64,000 nucleotides of DNA from PALSA-693 sp963834725 (lineage in GTDB: Bacteria > Actinomycetota > Acidimicrobiia > Acidimicrobiales > Palsa-688): positions 5,518,001 to 5,582,000 of the forward strand of contig CAWICN010000001.1 in NCBI GenBank assembly GCA_963834725.1, written 5' to 3'. Each line of letters opens with the position of its first letter. Position 1 is the first letter of the stretch. The notes beneath the pieces are model-generated. The model had not been told where the DNA came from, ran no database searches, and saw only the letters and a program-made list of their open reading frames with translations. The position numbers and the translations under genes were made by a program. Below are positions 1 through 8,689 of the stretch, in pieces.

Positions 1-305
1 CGAGCGGTGCGCCCGTATGGGCATGGGCGAGCATGCCGGCCGACAGGTCGACGCCGACCGGGTCGTACCGAGCCAGGCTCAGGTCCCGGCACAGGTCGCC
101 GGTGCCGCAAGCCACGTCGAGCACCCGCGCCCCGGCCGGCAATCCGAGGGCCTGGACGGTCGGCCCGGCGCCAGCGGCGATCGAGTCCAACGGTCATGAC
201 CCGGTTGACCAGGTCATAGCGCGGGGCGATGGTGTCGAACATGGACCGCACGGCGCGGACCTTGGCCGTACCCTCCGGCAGGGCCGTGCTCGGCGCCGAG
301 CTCAT
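1..305 (-). CDS. menG: Demethylmenaquinone methyltransferase, 3'-truncated by window edge and frameshifted
   Basis: SAM-dependent C-methylation of demethylmenaquinone, the last step of menaquinone synthesis (UbiE/MenG family). The ATG at 303-305 opens MSSAPSTALPEG and then the family signature MFDTIAPRYDLVNRVMT. Near 170 the frame shifts, and the next frame carries the SAM-binding motif I, VLDVACGTGDL, followed by GVDLSAGML. Both pieces are colinear with UbiE/MenG, so the break is most likely a single-base sequence error. The C-terminal half lies outside the window. Family membership is firm; menaquinone rather than ubiquinone is assumed from the actinobacterial context. Confidence 0.85.
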   Translation of the reverse strand, partial: MSSAPSTALPEGTAKVRAVRSMFDTIAPRYDLVNRVMTVGLDRRWRRADRPGPRIAGRGAGARRGLRHRRPVPGPEPGSVRPGRRRPVGRHARPCPYGRTA

Positions 306-357
306 TTGCTGCCCGGGCCCTCGTGTCTCAGGCTCAGGGCCGGGTTGGAGGTCCCCG

Positions 358-814
358 TCACGCGTAGTAACGGAACACGACCTCGGCGACGCACACCGGT
401 TTGGTGCTGCCCTCGACCTCGAAGGTCACGGCCAGGGTGACCTGAACCCCGCCCGCCACGTCTTCGAGTTCGGCGAGCGTGGCGCCGGCACGCACCTTGG
501 AGCCGACCGGGACCGGGGCCGGGAAACCGCAGCTTGTTGAGCCCGTAGTTGATCGTCATGGACGTCCCGGTGACAACCACGATCTCGGGCAGCAGCACCG
601 GGACCAGCGAGAGGGTCAGGTAGCCGTGGGCGATGGGCGCGCCGAAAGGGCCGGCCTTGGCCCGCTCCACGTCGACGTGGATCCACTGGTGGTCGCCGGT
701 GGCGTCGGCGAACAGGTTGACCTGCTCCTGGGTCACCTCGTGCCACTCGCTGTAGCCGAGGTGCTCACCGACGAGCTGCTTGAGCCCGCCGATCCCGTCG
801 ATCGTCGTCGTCAT
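358..814 (-). CDS. MaoC-family (R)-specific enoyl-CoA hydratase, frameshifted
   Basis: Hot-dog-fold dehydratase that hydrates trans-2-enoyl-CoA. About 151 residues, normal for stand-alone MaoC proteins. The hydratase 2 motif is visible: FADATGDHQWIHVD followed by GPFGAPIAHGYLTLSL, which carries the catalytic Asp and His. After residue 94 (NKLRF) the frame slips: an extra C in a CC run around 525 breaks it, and the other frame continues PAPVPVGSKVRAG to EVVFRYYA and a stop at 358. A one-base insertion is the simplest explanation. Its substrate chain length cannot be read from the sequence. It lies on the same strand as menG, just upstream of it. Confidence 0.85.
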
Positions 815-845
815 GGCCAGCAGGCTAGGCCACCCCGGCGAGCCG

Positions 846-1188
846 TTATCGAAACCAGGTGCGCCGGTAGGCCCGGCTCTGCGGGTGCAGCAGAAGCGCC
901 ACCAGGGCGCCGTAGAAGAGGAGGCTCACGATTGAGCCGAACGACAGATGCAGGACCGTGAACGCCACCAGCAGGATCGCGAGACCCAGACCCAACCAGT
1001 AGCCCCACTTCTTCTCGTTGGCGATACCCCAGCCGGCACCGACCTGCCCGATGATCAGCAACAGAGCGAGGACCGAGAAGGCGGCTAATCGAGAGCAGGA
1101 GGTCGAGGGCGGCGTTGACGTACATCAGCATCGTCGCCATCATCAGCGTCTGCGGTTGGGTGCGGTCGACCCAGCGGTTGGACGGCAT
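846..1188 (-). CDS. Small integral membrane protein, frameshifted, function unknown
   Basis: About 114 residues. The first frame gives MPSNRWVDRTQPQTL, then a hydrophobic helix (MMATMLMYVNAALDLL). The frame changes near 1085, and the second frame gives another segment ending IIGQVGAGWGIANEKKWGYW and two more hydrophobic stretches, then a basic tail ending YRRTWFR. I predict three to four transmembrane helices. No catalytic motif is seen and I do not recognise a named family. The two frames are adjacent and together make a plausible membrane protein, so the break is probably an inserted base. It lies immediately downstream of rlmN on the same strand. Confidence 0.6.
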
Positions 1189-1193
1189 GGCTA

Positions 1194-2242
1194 TCAGTTT
1201 GGCAGCAGCGCTGCGTTAGCGGCGGTCAACGCTGCCGGGCGGGCCGCGAGCTGTCCGCACGCGGCGTCGATGTCGGTGCCCCGGTTGCGGCGGACGGTGG
1301 CGTTGACCCCGAAGGCGAGGAGCTGGTCGCGGAAGCGGCCGCACGCCCGCCGGAGGCGGTTCCTCGTCGCGGGTAGCCGGGGGTCGGGTTGAGGGGGATC
1401 AGGTTGACGTGGGCGCCGAGGGGCCGGGCCAGGTCGGCCAGCTCGGCGGCGTCGACGGGCCGGTCGTTGACGCCGTCGATGAGGGCCCACTCGAAGCTGA
1501 GGCGCCGTCCTTTGGCCGTCAGGTACTGGCGGCAGGCCTCGATCAGGACGGCAAGGGGATAGCGGCGGTTGAGCGGGACCAGGCTGTCGCGGAGGGCGTC
1601 GTTGGCGGCGTGCAGGGACACGGCCAGGTTGACCGGAAGGGACTCGCGGGCCAGGCGGCGGATGCCGGGCACCACCCCGACCGTCGAGATGGTGAGGTGC
1701 CGGGCCGAGAGCCCGACATCGTCGTGGAGCCGCTCGATCGCGCCCCACACCCGGTCGTAGTTGGCGAGCGGCTCGCCCATGCCCATGAACACCACGTTGG
1801 ATAGCCGGGACGGGCGAGCGGCCCGCCGGGCCGCGGATGCACCTGCTCGACGATCTCGCCCGTGCTCAGGTGGCGGGCGAACCCGGCCTGGCCGGTGGCG
1901 CAGAACGAGCAGCCCATGGCGCAGCCGGCCTGGCTCGAGACGCAGACGGTGGCCCGGTCGGGGTAGTGCATCAGCACCGTCTCGACCCGGGCCCCATCGG
2001 CGAGCGCCCACAGCCACTTGATGGTCCGGCCGGCATCGGCGATCGACTCGGCCGCCATCCGCAAGGCCGGATGGAGGGCATGGTCGAGGCGGTCGCGCAG
2101 GCGCCGCGGGCAGGTTGGTCATCTCGGCCGGCCGGCGGCCTTCGGCGTACAGGCCGTGCCACACCTGCTCGACCCGGTACGAGGATTCGCCGGCAAGAAG
2201 GGCGGCGAGCCCGACCTGGTCCAGGTCGTAGGCCGGTGGCAT
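1194..2242 (-). CDS. rlmN: 23S rRNA (adenine2503-C2)-methyltransferase RlmN, multiply frameshifted
   Basis: Radical SAM enzyme that methylates C2 of A2503 in 23S rRNA (and A37 of some tRNAs). The ATG at 2240-2242 gives an N-terminal helical domain (YDLDQVGLAALLAGE, RVEQVWHGLYAEG). A second frame carries the core with the 4Fe-4S motif CAMGCSFC and DRATVCVSSQAGC. The first frame returns with VVFMGMGEPLANYDRV and LTISTVGVVPGI. A third piece ends VNATVRRNRGTDIDAACGQLA, including the C-terminal Cys region. Three frame changes (near 2100, 1830 and 1330) are needed to rebuild a protein of about 349 residues, the usual length. All domains are present in order, which argues for sequence errors rather than decay. 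Confidence 0.9.
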
Positions 2243-2290
2243 CAGGAGGTCCCTGGTGTCAATAGGCCTGGCATCAGGAGGGCCCCGGCT

Positions 2291-3244
2291 TCAAGAGGCC
2301 GGCGAGATGTCGCCGACGTAGGCCTGGTCGAGATGGTTGACGATGAAACCCAGGTCGACGTACAGCTTGACCGCCGGGACGTTGTCGGCGTCGCACGTAC
2401 AGCATCCCCATGCCGAGCCCGCGCCCGTGCAGGTAGTCCAGTCCGGCCAGGACCAGTTGGCGGCCGAGTCCGGGCCGGCGCTCCTGGCGGTCGGGGTCGG
2501 CCGCGATGACGTAGATCTCGCCCAGCGGCGGGTCGGTGTCTTTGTGGATCTTGGTCCAGCAGAAGCCGTCGAGGCGACCGTCGGCGTCTTCGTGGAGGAG
2601 AAACCCGTTCGGCGTCGAACCAGGGCTCGGCCTCCCGCAGCTCCAGGGTGGCCCGATCCCAGCCGCCCTGCTCGGGGTGCCAGTCAAAGGCCCGGTTGTT
2701 GACCTTCAGCCAGGCGTCCTCGTCGAAGCCCACCCGGAAGGGACGGGTGGTGATGGCATCCACCCCGTCGGCGCGGCTCTCGTGGCGTATCGACTCCGGC
2801 ACGGGCAGGGGCCGGCGCATCTGGTAGAGGACCCGCCCCGGCACCAGGCCGACCGAAGCGGCGATCCGATCGTGCTCGGGCCGTGGTTGGTTGACCCACA
2901 TGTGCACGTGTCCGCCGCCCTCGGCGGCGATGACGCGGATGGCCTCCTGCACCAGGTCCATGCCGATGGTGTTGCCGGGGACCCGATGGTGGGGATCCAC
3001 GACGAACTCGAGCGCCCAGTTGCCCGCTCCCGCGTGTCACCTGGGCGTAGCCGACGGGATGGTCGTGGCCGTCCTCCCACGCGACCAGCCCGGCGAAGCC
3101 CCCGCGGCCTCCGTGGACCAGGTCCAGCCAGGCGTGCTCGTCGAGGGCGGCGTGGGCGTCCGCGGTCGACGCGGCGTCGAGCAGGCCCCGGACTGCGTCG
3201 ATGTCGACCTGCCCCATCTCGGTCTTGATCTCAATGCGATGCAC
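2291..3244 (-). CDS. mshD: Mycothiol synthase (GNAT acetyltransferase) MshD, multiply frameshifted
   Basis: Final step of mycothiol synthesis: acetylation of the Cys-GlcN-Ins amine with acetyl-CoA. The start is a GTG at 3242-3244 (VHRIEIKTEMGQVD). The protein has tandem GNAT domains. The diagnostic segment WLKVNNRAFDWHPEQGGWD matches the mycothiol synthase signature. The second GNAT domain gives GRLDGFCWTKIHK, GEIYVIAADPDRQ and GLGRQLVLAGLDYL, and ends NHLDQAYVGDISPAS. Coding moves between frames near 3035, 2600 and 2385. At about 317 residues the rebuilt length is right for MshD. The gene is a strong marker of Actinomycetota. Confidence 0.85.
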
Positions 3245-3395
3245 CGCTGGCAGGGTACCGGCCGGCGGACCCGCTCGACCCAGTCGTCCGCCGCAGGAGG
3301 TCGGCGCGGCCCGGGATGGCGGGCGCGACGGACCCTCTCGCCCCGCCGCAGGAGGGCGGCGCGGCCTGGACCACGGAATCCGTACCCTGAAGCCC

Positions 3396-4203
3396 GTGGC
3401 CCGACCAAGAACCCCGAAAGGCCGGGCCCGGGAGACCGCCGCCCTCCTGGCCCGCGTGTACCCGGGCTCCGCCCAGGAGCTGTGCGCACTCGACTTCGCA
3501 ACCCCGTTCCAGCTTCTGGTCGCGACAGTGCTGTCGGCGCAGACCACCGACGAACAGGTCAACCTGGTCACTCCGAAGGTCTTCGAGCGCTATCCGACAC
3601 CAGCCGATCTCGGTCACGCCGATCCTGCCGAGCTCGAGACGCTGATCCATTCCACCGGCTTCTTCCGCTCGAAGGCGAGGAGCCTCATAGGTCTCGGCGC
3701 CGCGCTCGATGAACACTTCGGTGGCGAGGTCCCGAACAGGATCGAAGAGCTGGTCACCTTGCCGGGTGTAGGGCGGAAGACTGCGAACGTGGTCCTGAGC
3801 GTCGGCTTCGGGATTCCCGGTCTGCCAGTGGACACCCATGTGACCCGCCTGACAAGGCGGCTCGGACTCACCGATTCCAGCGATCCCGTCCACATCGAGA
3901 GCAACGTCGCTGCGCTGCTGCCCCGCGCCGAGTGGGGTGCGTTTGAGCCTGCGCCTCATCCTGCACGGCCGCCGGGTTTGCATCGCCCGCCAACCCCGTT
4001 GTGTCGAGTGCGTGCTGGCCGGCTTCTGTCCCTCCGCCCAGCTTTTCCTGCAACCGGGCGCGGCCGGCGGTGACCAGGCGCGATTGAGCAGACGGCGCCG
4101 ACCCCGTGTAGCAAGCGCCGAACCACCCGCCGTGGAACTGGCCCGAGCAACCCGGGAGAGAGGCGAAGCGCCGCCCCTCGCTGGTCGGGCCGGCGAGAGT
4201 TGA
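3396..4203 (+). CDS. nth: Endonuclease III (DNA glycosylase/AP lyase), frameshifted near the C-terminus
   Basis: Base-excision repair enzyme removing oxidised pyrimidines. The start chosen is GTG 3396 (ARPRTPKGRARETAALL). The helix-hairpin-helix is VTLPGVGRKTANVVLS, with the catalytic Lys in GRKTAN and the catalytic Asp in LPVDTHVTRL. Around 3940 the frame changes. The next frame supplies the 4Fe-4S loop C-X6-C-X2-C-X5-C (CIARQPRCVECVLAGFC), so both essential parts exist. The second frame runs on to 4203, about 50 residues past the cluster, and that tail may be spurious. Lies divergently from mshD. Confidence 0.88.
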
Positions 4204-4381
4204 GCGTGCCGCCGGGCTCGATCTCGCCGCCGTCGATCTCGCGGGGCCTCGTCTCGCCGGCCTTGAGCGTGCCGGCGGGCTCGATCTCGCCGCCGTCGAT
4301 TGCGTGGGGCCTCGATCTTGCCTCGATCTCGCCGGCCTCGATCTCGCCGGCCTCGATCTCGCCGGCCTCGATCTCGCCGGC
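4201..4381. repeat. Nested tandem repeats between nth and hisD (63-bp and 15-bp units)
   Basis: A 63-bp unit beginning TGAGCGTGCC occurs at 4201 and again at 4264 with few differences. It is followed by four perfect copies of a 15-bp unit (CTCGATCTCGCCGGC) at 4322-4381. All units are multiples of three and read open on the plus strand (ISPAS repeats), but no protein family is recognised there. It lies just downstream of nth and next to the small minus-strand gene at 4396-4605. Confidence 0.85.
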
Positions 4382-4395
4382 CTTATGGGCGGGAC

Positions 4396-4605
4396 TCACC
4401 GGCGCCGGCGGCTCTCCCCCCATCTGGCTTCCTGGAGGGCGCTCAGCCGCCGCCGGGCTGCTCGAAGCGACCGCTCGACCTCGAACAGATCCGGTCCGAC
4501 GACCTCCCGCTCATCGCCGGAGAGGCCCTCGGCGATCCGGGCGATACGACCCACCAGCTCGTCGAGGCTGGTGGACACTGAACTGAGTTCGGCCTGGGCG
4601 GACAT
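4396..4605 (-). CDS. Small conserved-looking helical protein, function unknown
   Basis: A 69-residue protein with a clear start (MSAQAELSSVSTSLDELV), amphipathic helices and a strongly basic end (SLRAARRRLSALQEAR then arginines). It is divergent from hisD, sharing a short upstream region with it. No domain is recognised. Composition (Glu, Leu, Arg, Ala rich, no Cys) suggests a helical or coiled-coil protein. It is the best coding interpretation of this stretch because the plus-strand alternative is a low-complexity continuation of the repeat. Moderate confidence only. Confidence 0.5.
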   Translation of the reverse strand: MSAQAELSSVSTSLDELVGRIARIAEGLSGDEREVVGPDLFEVERSLRAARRRLSALQEARWGESRRRR

Positions 4606-4728
4606 ACCGATACCATCATGGTCCCAATGTCCCTGCTGCCCGCGTCGTCATCAAGCTCGTCGTCGTCAAGCTCAGGGGTAGCCGGGTCAAGGTCATCCGA
4701 CCGGCAGTCGCGCGCCGACACACCCGGT

Positions 4729-6276
4729 GTGCTGACTCGGCTCGATCTTCGAGGTGCCGAGGTCGACCCGCGTCACCTGCTGCCGGCGCCGGCTATCGGC
4801 GGCGAGGGTCTTACCGAGTCCACGCAGGCGGTGCGGGCCATCCTCGACCGGGTGCGTTTCGACGGTGATCTCGCCGTTCGGGAGCTCACCTGGCAGTTCG
4901 ACGGCGTCGCCATCGACGGCCTGCGGGTCCCCAAGGCCGAGGTGGCCGCCGCTCTCGACGCCATTCCGCCCGAGCTGCGCTCGGCCATGGAGGTGGCGCA
5001 CGACAACATCGTCGCCTACCACCGCACTCAGCGGCAGGACGACACCCGGCAAGCCCGCGGTGGCGTCGTTGTGCGCGATCGGGCCGTTCCGGTCGACCGG
5101 GCGGGGCTGTATGTCCCGGGCGGTCGCGCCCCTCTGGCTTCCACGGTGCTCATGACCGCAGTTCCGGCGCGCGTCGCGGGGGTGGCTGGGCTGGCCCTGT
5201 GCTCACCGCCCGGCGCGGACGGCCGCCTCCCCGCGCCGATCCTGGCTGCGGCTGCCGTCGCCGGCGTCGACGAGGTGTACCGGGTCGGCGGGGCTCAGGC
5301 CATCGGCGCCCTGGCGTACGGGACGGAGAGCGTCCCGGCCGTCGACGTCATCGTCGGGCCCGGGAACCGCTACGTGGCGATCGCGGAACGACTGGTTGCC
5401 GGCGACGGTCTGGTCGGTGTTCCGTCCGCATTCACCGGGCCGTCCGAGGTCGTCGTGGTGGCCGATGCATCGACCCCGATCACCTACGCCGCCGTGGACC
5501 TGGTGGTCCAGGCCGAGCACGGCCCCGATGGGCTCGCCTACCTGATCACCTGGTCCGAGCCGGTCGCGGACGCGGTCAGCGATGAGGTGGCACGGCTCAC
5601 CGACGCCTCGCCCCGTCGGGCCGAGATCCTCGCCACGCTGGAACGGGGCGGCTTCGCGGTCCTGGTCGACGGACCGGAACAGGCCATGGCGGTCGCCAAT
5701 GTCATCGCCGCCGAGCATCTCGAACTGCTCAACGAGGATCCCGAATCCCTCGTACCCCTTATCCGTTGTGCGGGCGCAGTGTTTCTCGGCCCGTGGGCCC
5801 CCGCCAGCGTCGGCGACTACATCGCCGGCCCCAATCACGTGTTGCCGACCGCCCGGTCCGCCCGGTACGGGAGCGCCCTGCGGGTCGACGACTTTTACAA
5901 GCACATCCATATCGTCACCGTCGATCGGGATGGGCTGTCGCGGCTGGCACCGCACGTCGTCGCCCTGGCAACCTCGGAGGGACTGGCGGCCCACGCCGAC
6001 TCGGTCCGGGTCCGGATGGAACCCGGAGCGGGTTCCAGGGCCGGCTCAGAACCGGGAGCGGGTTCCAGGGCCGGCTCAGAACTGGGAGCGGGTTCCAGGG
6101 CCGGCTCAGAACCGGGAGCGGGTTCCAGGGCCGGCTCAGAACCGGGAGCGGGTTCCAGGGCCGGCTCAGAACCGGGAGCGGGTTCCAGGGCCGGCTCAGA
6201 ACCGGGAGCGGGTTCCAGGGCCGGCTCAGAACCGGGAGCGGGTTCCACGCCCGGCTCAGCTCCAGGTGCCTCCTGA
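4729..6276 (+). CDS. hisD: Histidinol dehydrogenase with a decapeptide-repeat C-terminal tail
   Basis: Zn- and NAD-dependent oxidation of L-histidinol to L-histidine. The start is taken as GTG 4729 (VLTRLDLRG) because HisD proteins open with MLTRIDLRG-like sequence. The same frame is open back to 4618 through a poly-serine stretch. Motifs: VDRAGLYVPGGRAPL, GAQAIGALAYGT, VDVIVGPGNRYVA, the Zn ligands in VVQAEHGPDG and the C-terminal active-site region GPNHVLPT. The normal domain ends near residue 430 (HADSVRVRME). It is followed by about 85 residues of an in-frame decapeptide repeat (GAGSRAGSEP) unlike any HisD I know. The stop overlaps the hisC ATG (TGATG). Confidence 0.95.
   Translation: MLTRLDLRGAEVDPRHLLPAPAIGGEGLTESTQAVRAILDRVRFDGDLAVRELTWQFDGVAIDGLRVPKAEVAAALDAIPPELRSAMEVAHDNIVAYHRTQRQDDTRQARGGVVVRDRAVPVDRAGLYVPGGRAPLASTVLMTAVPARVAGVAGLALCSPPGADGRLPAPILAAAAVAGVDEVYRVGGAQAIGALAYGTESVPAVDVIVGPGNRYVAIAERLVAGDGLVGVPSAFTGPSEVVVVADASTPITYAAVDLVVQAEHGPDGLAYLITWSEPVADAVSDEVARLTDASPRRAEILATLERGGFAVLVDGPEQAMAVANVIAAEHLELLNEDPESLVPLIRCAGAVFLGPWAPASVGDYIAGPNHVLPTARSARYGSALRVDDFYKHIHIVTVDRDGLSRLAPHVVALATSEGLAAHADSVRVRMEPGAGSRAGSEPGAGSRAGSELGAGSRAGSEPGAGSRAGSEPGAGSRAGSEPGAGSRAGSEPGAGSRAGSEPGAGSTPGSAPGAS
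6019..6258 (+). repeat. Eight 30-bp tandem repeats inside the 3' end of hisD
   Basis: Eight copies of a 30-bp unit containing GGTTCCAGGGCCGGCTCA, nearly identical; one copy has CTGGGAG in place of CCGGGAG and the last copy is divergent. The unit is a multiple of three and encodes GAGSRAGSEP. Because the copies are almost perfect, the array is probably young and its copy number may vary between strains. Confidence 0.97.
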
Positions 6277-7337
6277 TGGCACTCCCCGCTCCACGGAAGG
6301 ATCTCGGTCTGCGGGAGGGGTACCACTCACCACAGGCCGACGTAAAAGTCCGCCTCAACACCAACGAATCACCGCTGCCACCCCCGCCAGCTTGGCTCGA
6401 AGCCCTGCAGGACGAGCTGGGCCGGGTGCAGTGGCATCGCTATCCCGACCGCGGCGCCATCGACCTGCGGTCGGCCCTCGCCCGGCTGCACGGCGTCGCC
6501 GTCGATCAGGTCTTCTGTGCCAATGGGTCCAACGAGGTCCTTCAGTCGGTCTGTCTGGCCTACGGCGGCCCGGGCCGGGCGGTGGCGGTGTTTGAACCGA
6601 CTTACGCCCTGCACTCCCACATCGCCCACCTGACCGGGACCGCGGTGGCTGAGGGCCAGCGCGCTCCCGACTTTTCCCTGGATCTCGACACGGTGCGCGA
6701 CGTGCTGGCGGGGAACGACCCGAGCATCACTTTTCTCTGCTCGCCCAACAACCCCACCGGGCTGGCCGACGATCCTTCGACCGTTCGGGCGGTGCTGGAC
6801 ATGGCGCCCGGGCTGGTGGTCGTCGACGAGGCGTACGGTCAGTTCGCCGAATGGTCCGCGCTGGCCCTGGTCGACAACGACGTACCGCTGGTCGTGACCA
6901 GGACCTTCTCGAAGACCTGGTCCATGGCGGCGGCCCGGTTGGGATATCTGGTGGGTCCGGCGCCGGTCGTCGCCGACCTCGAGCGGGTGGCGCTGCCGTA
7001 TCACCTCGACGCTCTGAAACAGGCTGCCGGCCGGCTGGCCGTACGTTTTGTCGGGGAAATGGAGGAGCGGGTGGGCTTGATCGTCCGTGAGCGGCGCCGG
7101 CTTCTCGCGGCTCTCGGCCACCTCCCGGTGACGGCCTGGCCGTCGCAAGCCAATTTCATTCTGTTCCGGCCCGAGCATCGCAAAGGCGCCGAGGTGTGGC
7201 AGGGCCTGCTGGACCGGTCCGTCCTGGTGCGGGACACCTCGTCGTGGCCGCGCCTGGCCAACTGCCTCCGGGTCACGGTCGGAACACCCGAGGAGAACGA
7301 CGACTTTCTCGCCGCCCTCGCCGAGGTGGTGGCGTGA
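6276..7337 (+). CDS. hisC: Histidinol-phosphate aminotransferase
   Basis: PLP-dependent class I/II aminotransferase converting imidazole-acetol phosphate to histidinol phosphate. 353 residues, the usual length. Visible motifs are VKVRLNTNESPLPPP near the start, CANGSNEVLQ (phosphate/PLP loop), CSPNNPTG, VVDEAYGQF (Asp contacting the PLP pyridine) and TRTFSKTWSMAAARLGY, which holds the PLP lysine. The C-terminal Arg lies in NCLRVTVGT. The ATG overlaps the hisD stop and the hisB GTG overlaps its own stop, implying translational coupling. Confidence 0.96.
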   Translation: MALPAPRKDLGLREGYHSPQADVKVRLNTNESPLPPPPAWLEALQDELGRVQWHRYPDRGAIDLRSALARLHGVAVDQVFCANGSNEVLQSVCLAYGGPGRAVAVFEPTYALHSHIAHLTGTAVAEGQRAPDFSLDLDTVRDVLAGNDPSITFLCSPNNPTGLADDPSTVRAVLDMAPGLVVVDEAYGQFAEWSALALVDNDVPLVVTRTFSKTWSMAAARLGYLVGPAPVVADLERVALPYHLDALKQAAGRLAVRFVGEMEERVGLIVRERRRLLAALGHLPVTAWPSQANFILFRPEHRKGAEVWQGLLDRSVLVRDTSSWPRLANCLRVTVGTPEENDDFLAALAEVVA

Positions 7338-7939
7338 CCCGCCTGGCGGTCGTCGACCGGCAGCGGACGACCAAGGAGACGACCGTCGACGTCCGCCTCG
7401 TCCTGGACGGCTCCGGTTCGGTCTCAGTCTCGACCGGGCTCCCGTTTTTCGACCACATGGTGGCCCAGCTCGGCAAGCACGCGGGTTTCGACCTGAGCCT
7501 TCACGCTGTCGGCGATCTTGAAGTGGACGCCCACCACACCGTGGAGGACACCGGGATGCTGCTCGGCGAATGCCTGCGCGAGGCCCTCGGGGACAAGGCC
7601 GGCGTGCGCCGCTTCGCCTCTCTCGACATTCCGCTCGATGAGGCGTTGATCTCGGTGGCCGTGGACCTGTCGGGCCGGCCGTTTCTGGTCTACCAGGTGG
7701 ACCCGGGGGCCGGCGGGGAGGCCTACCCGATCGGCTCGCCGCCGTTCGACCCGCAGCTGGCCGAGGAGTTCTGGCGGGCGCTGGTCACGGCGGCAGGGAT
7801 CACGCTTCATCTCCGCATGATGTCGGGACGGAACACCCACCACATTCTGGAGGCCTGCTTCAAGGGTGTGGCCCGGGCCTTGCGAGACGCCGTCCGGGTC
7901 GAAGGAGCCGGTGTCCCCTCGACGAAAGGCACGCTGTGA
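7334..7939 (+). CDS. hisB: Imidazoleglycerol-phosphate dehydratase
   Basis: Mn-dependent dehydration of IGP to imidazole-acetol phosphate. The stand-alone IGPD domain has 201 residues, without the N-terminal phosphatase found in enterics. The start GTG 7334 overlaps the hisC stop (GTGA). Metal-binding histidines are in GLPFFDHMVAQLGKH, VDAHHTVEDTG and GRNTHHILEACFKG. The C-terminus VEGAGVPSTKGTL is typical of the family. Confidence 0.96.
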   Translation: MTRLAVVDRQRTTKETTVDVRLVLDGSGSVSVSTGLPFFDHMVAQLGKHAGFDLSLHAVGDLEVDAHHTVEDTGMLLGECLREALGDKAGVRRFASLDIPLDEALISVAVDLSGRPFLVYQVDPGAGGEAYPIGSPPFDPQLAEEFWRALVTAAGITLHLRMMSGRNTHHILEACFKGVARALRDAVRVEGAGVPSTKGTL

Positions 7940-7949
7940 GGACCGGGGC

Positions 7950-8681
7950 GTGATCGCGGTCCTCGACTACGGGATCGGCAACCTGCGTTCGGCGGAGAAG
8001 GCCTTGCAGCATCTGGGGGCCGACGCGGCCCTGGTGGCCGACCCGGAGACGGCCGCGGGAGCAGCGGGCGTGGTGCTGCCGGGCGTCGGCAGCTTCGGCC
8101 GGTGCATGGAGGCGGTGCGCCGGACCGGGCTCGACCGGGCGGTCTACGAGGCGGTGGCGTCGCGGCGCCCCTTCATCGGTATCTGCGTTGGCATGCAGAT
8201 GCTGTACGAAGGATCTGACGAGTCGCCGGGCGTGGCTGGCCTCGGGGTACTACCCGGCCGGGTGCGGCGGCTACCCGACGGGGTGAAGCGGCCCCAGATG
8301 CAGTGGAACCGGCTGGTTCTCGATCAGCCGGCGCATCCGATGGTGAGCGGGCTGGGCCCGGACCCGTGGGTCTATTTTGTTCACTCCTATGCCTCACCGG
8401 CGGGGAGCGCGGTGGCTACCTGCGAGTACGGGGGGACGGTGGTGGCTGCGGTCGCCCGGGATCGAGTGTGGGCCACGCAGTTTCATCCGGAAAAATCGGG
8501 TCCGGTGGGCCTGGCACTGCTCCGCAACTTCGTCGTCGCGGTGGCGGAGGCCGGGGGAGAGGCTGGAGGGCCATCAACCGGGTCCGTCAACTCCGTCAAC
8601 TCCGTCAACTCCGTCAACACCGGCCGCCCGGCGGCCCGGCCGGCGCAGCCCTCCCCCGGCTCCGGACCCGGGGCTCCCTGA
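7950..8681 (+). CDS. hisH: Imidazole glycerol phosphate synthase, glutaminase subunit, with a repeat-bearing tail
   Basis: Class I glutamine amidotransferase that feeds ammonia to HisF. The start is GTG 7950 (VIAVLDYGIGNL). The nucleophile Cys is in IGICVGMQMLYEGSDE; the His and Glu of the triad are in WATQFHPEKSG. VVLPGVGSFG and YFVHSYA are also diagnostic. The conserved domain ends near residue 202. A tail of about 40 residues follows, beginning with SVNSVNSVN from a 9-bp tandem repeat and ending in Pro/Gly-rich sequence. HisF is encoded two genes downstream. Confidence 0.94.
   Translation: MIAVLDYGIGNLRSAEKALQHLGADAALVADPETAAGAAGVVLPGVGSFGRCMEAVRRTGLDRAVYEAVASRRPFIGICVGMQMLYEGSDESPGVAGLGVLPGRVRRLPDGVKRPQMQWNRLVLDQPAHPMVSGLGPDPWVYFVHSYASPAGSAVATCEYGGTVVAAVARDRVWATQFHPEKSGPVGLALLRNFVVAVAEAGGEAGGPSTGSVNSVNSVNSVNTGRPAARPAQPSPGSGPGAP
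8583..8618 (+). repeat. Four 9-bp repeats (TCCGTCAAC) in the hisH tail
   Basis: Four perfect copies of TCCGTCAAC in frame with hisH, encoding SVN repeats just after the conserved glutaminase domain. It is a second frame-preserving repeat at a gene end in this operon. Confidence 0.95.
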
Positions 8682-8689
8682 GCAGGCTG

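Noticed and set aside
4264..4381. CRISPR array
   Set aside because: Repeats are contiguous with no spacers. The same holds for the arrays at 6019, 15943, 41351, 44335 and 58720.
4200..4586. Plus-strand ISPAS-repeat protein
   Set aside because: Low-complexity product of tandem repeats; the minus-strand gene at 4396-4605 is a better explanation for its 3' part.
4618..4728. Poly-serine N-terminal extension of hisD
   Set aside because: HisD proteins begin at the LTRLDLRG motif (GTG 4729); the upstream codons are low complexity from a TCGTCG-type run.
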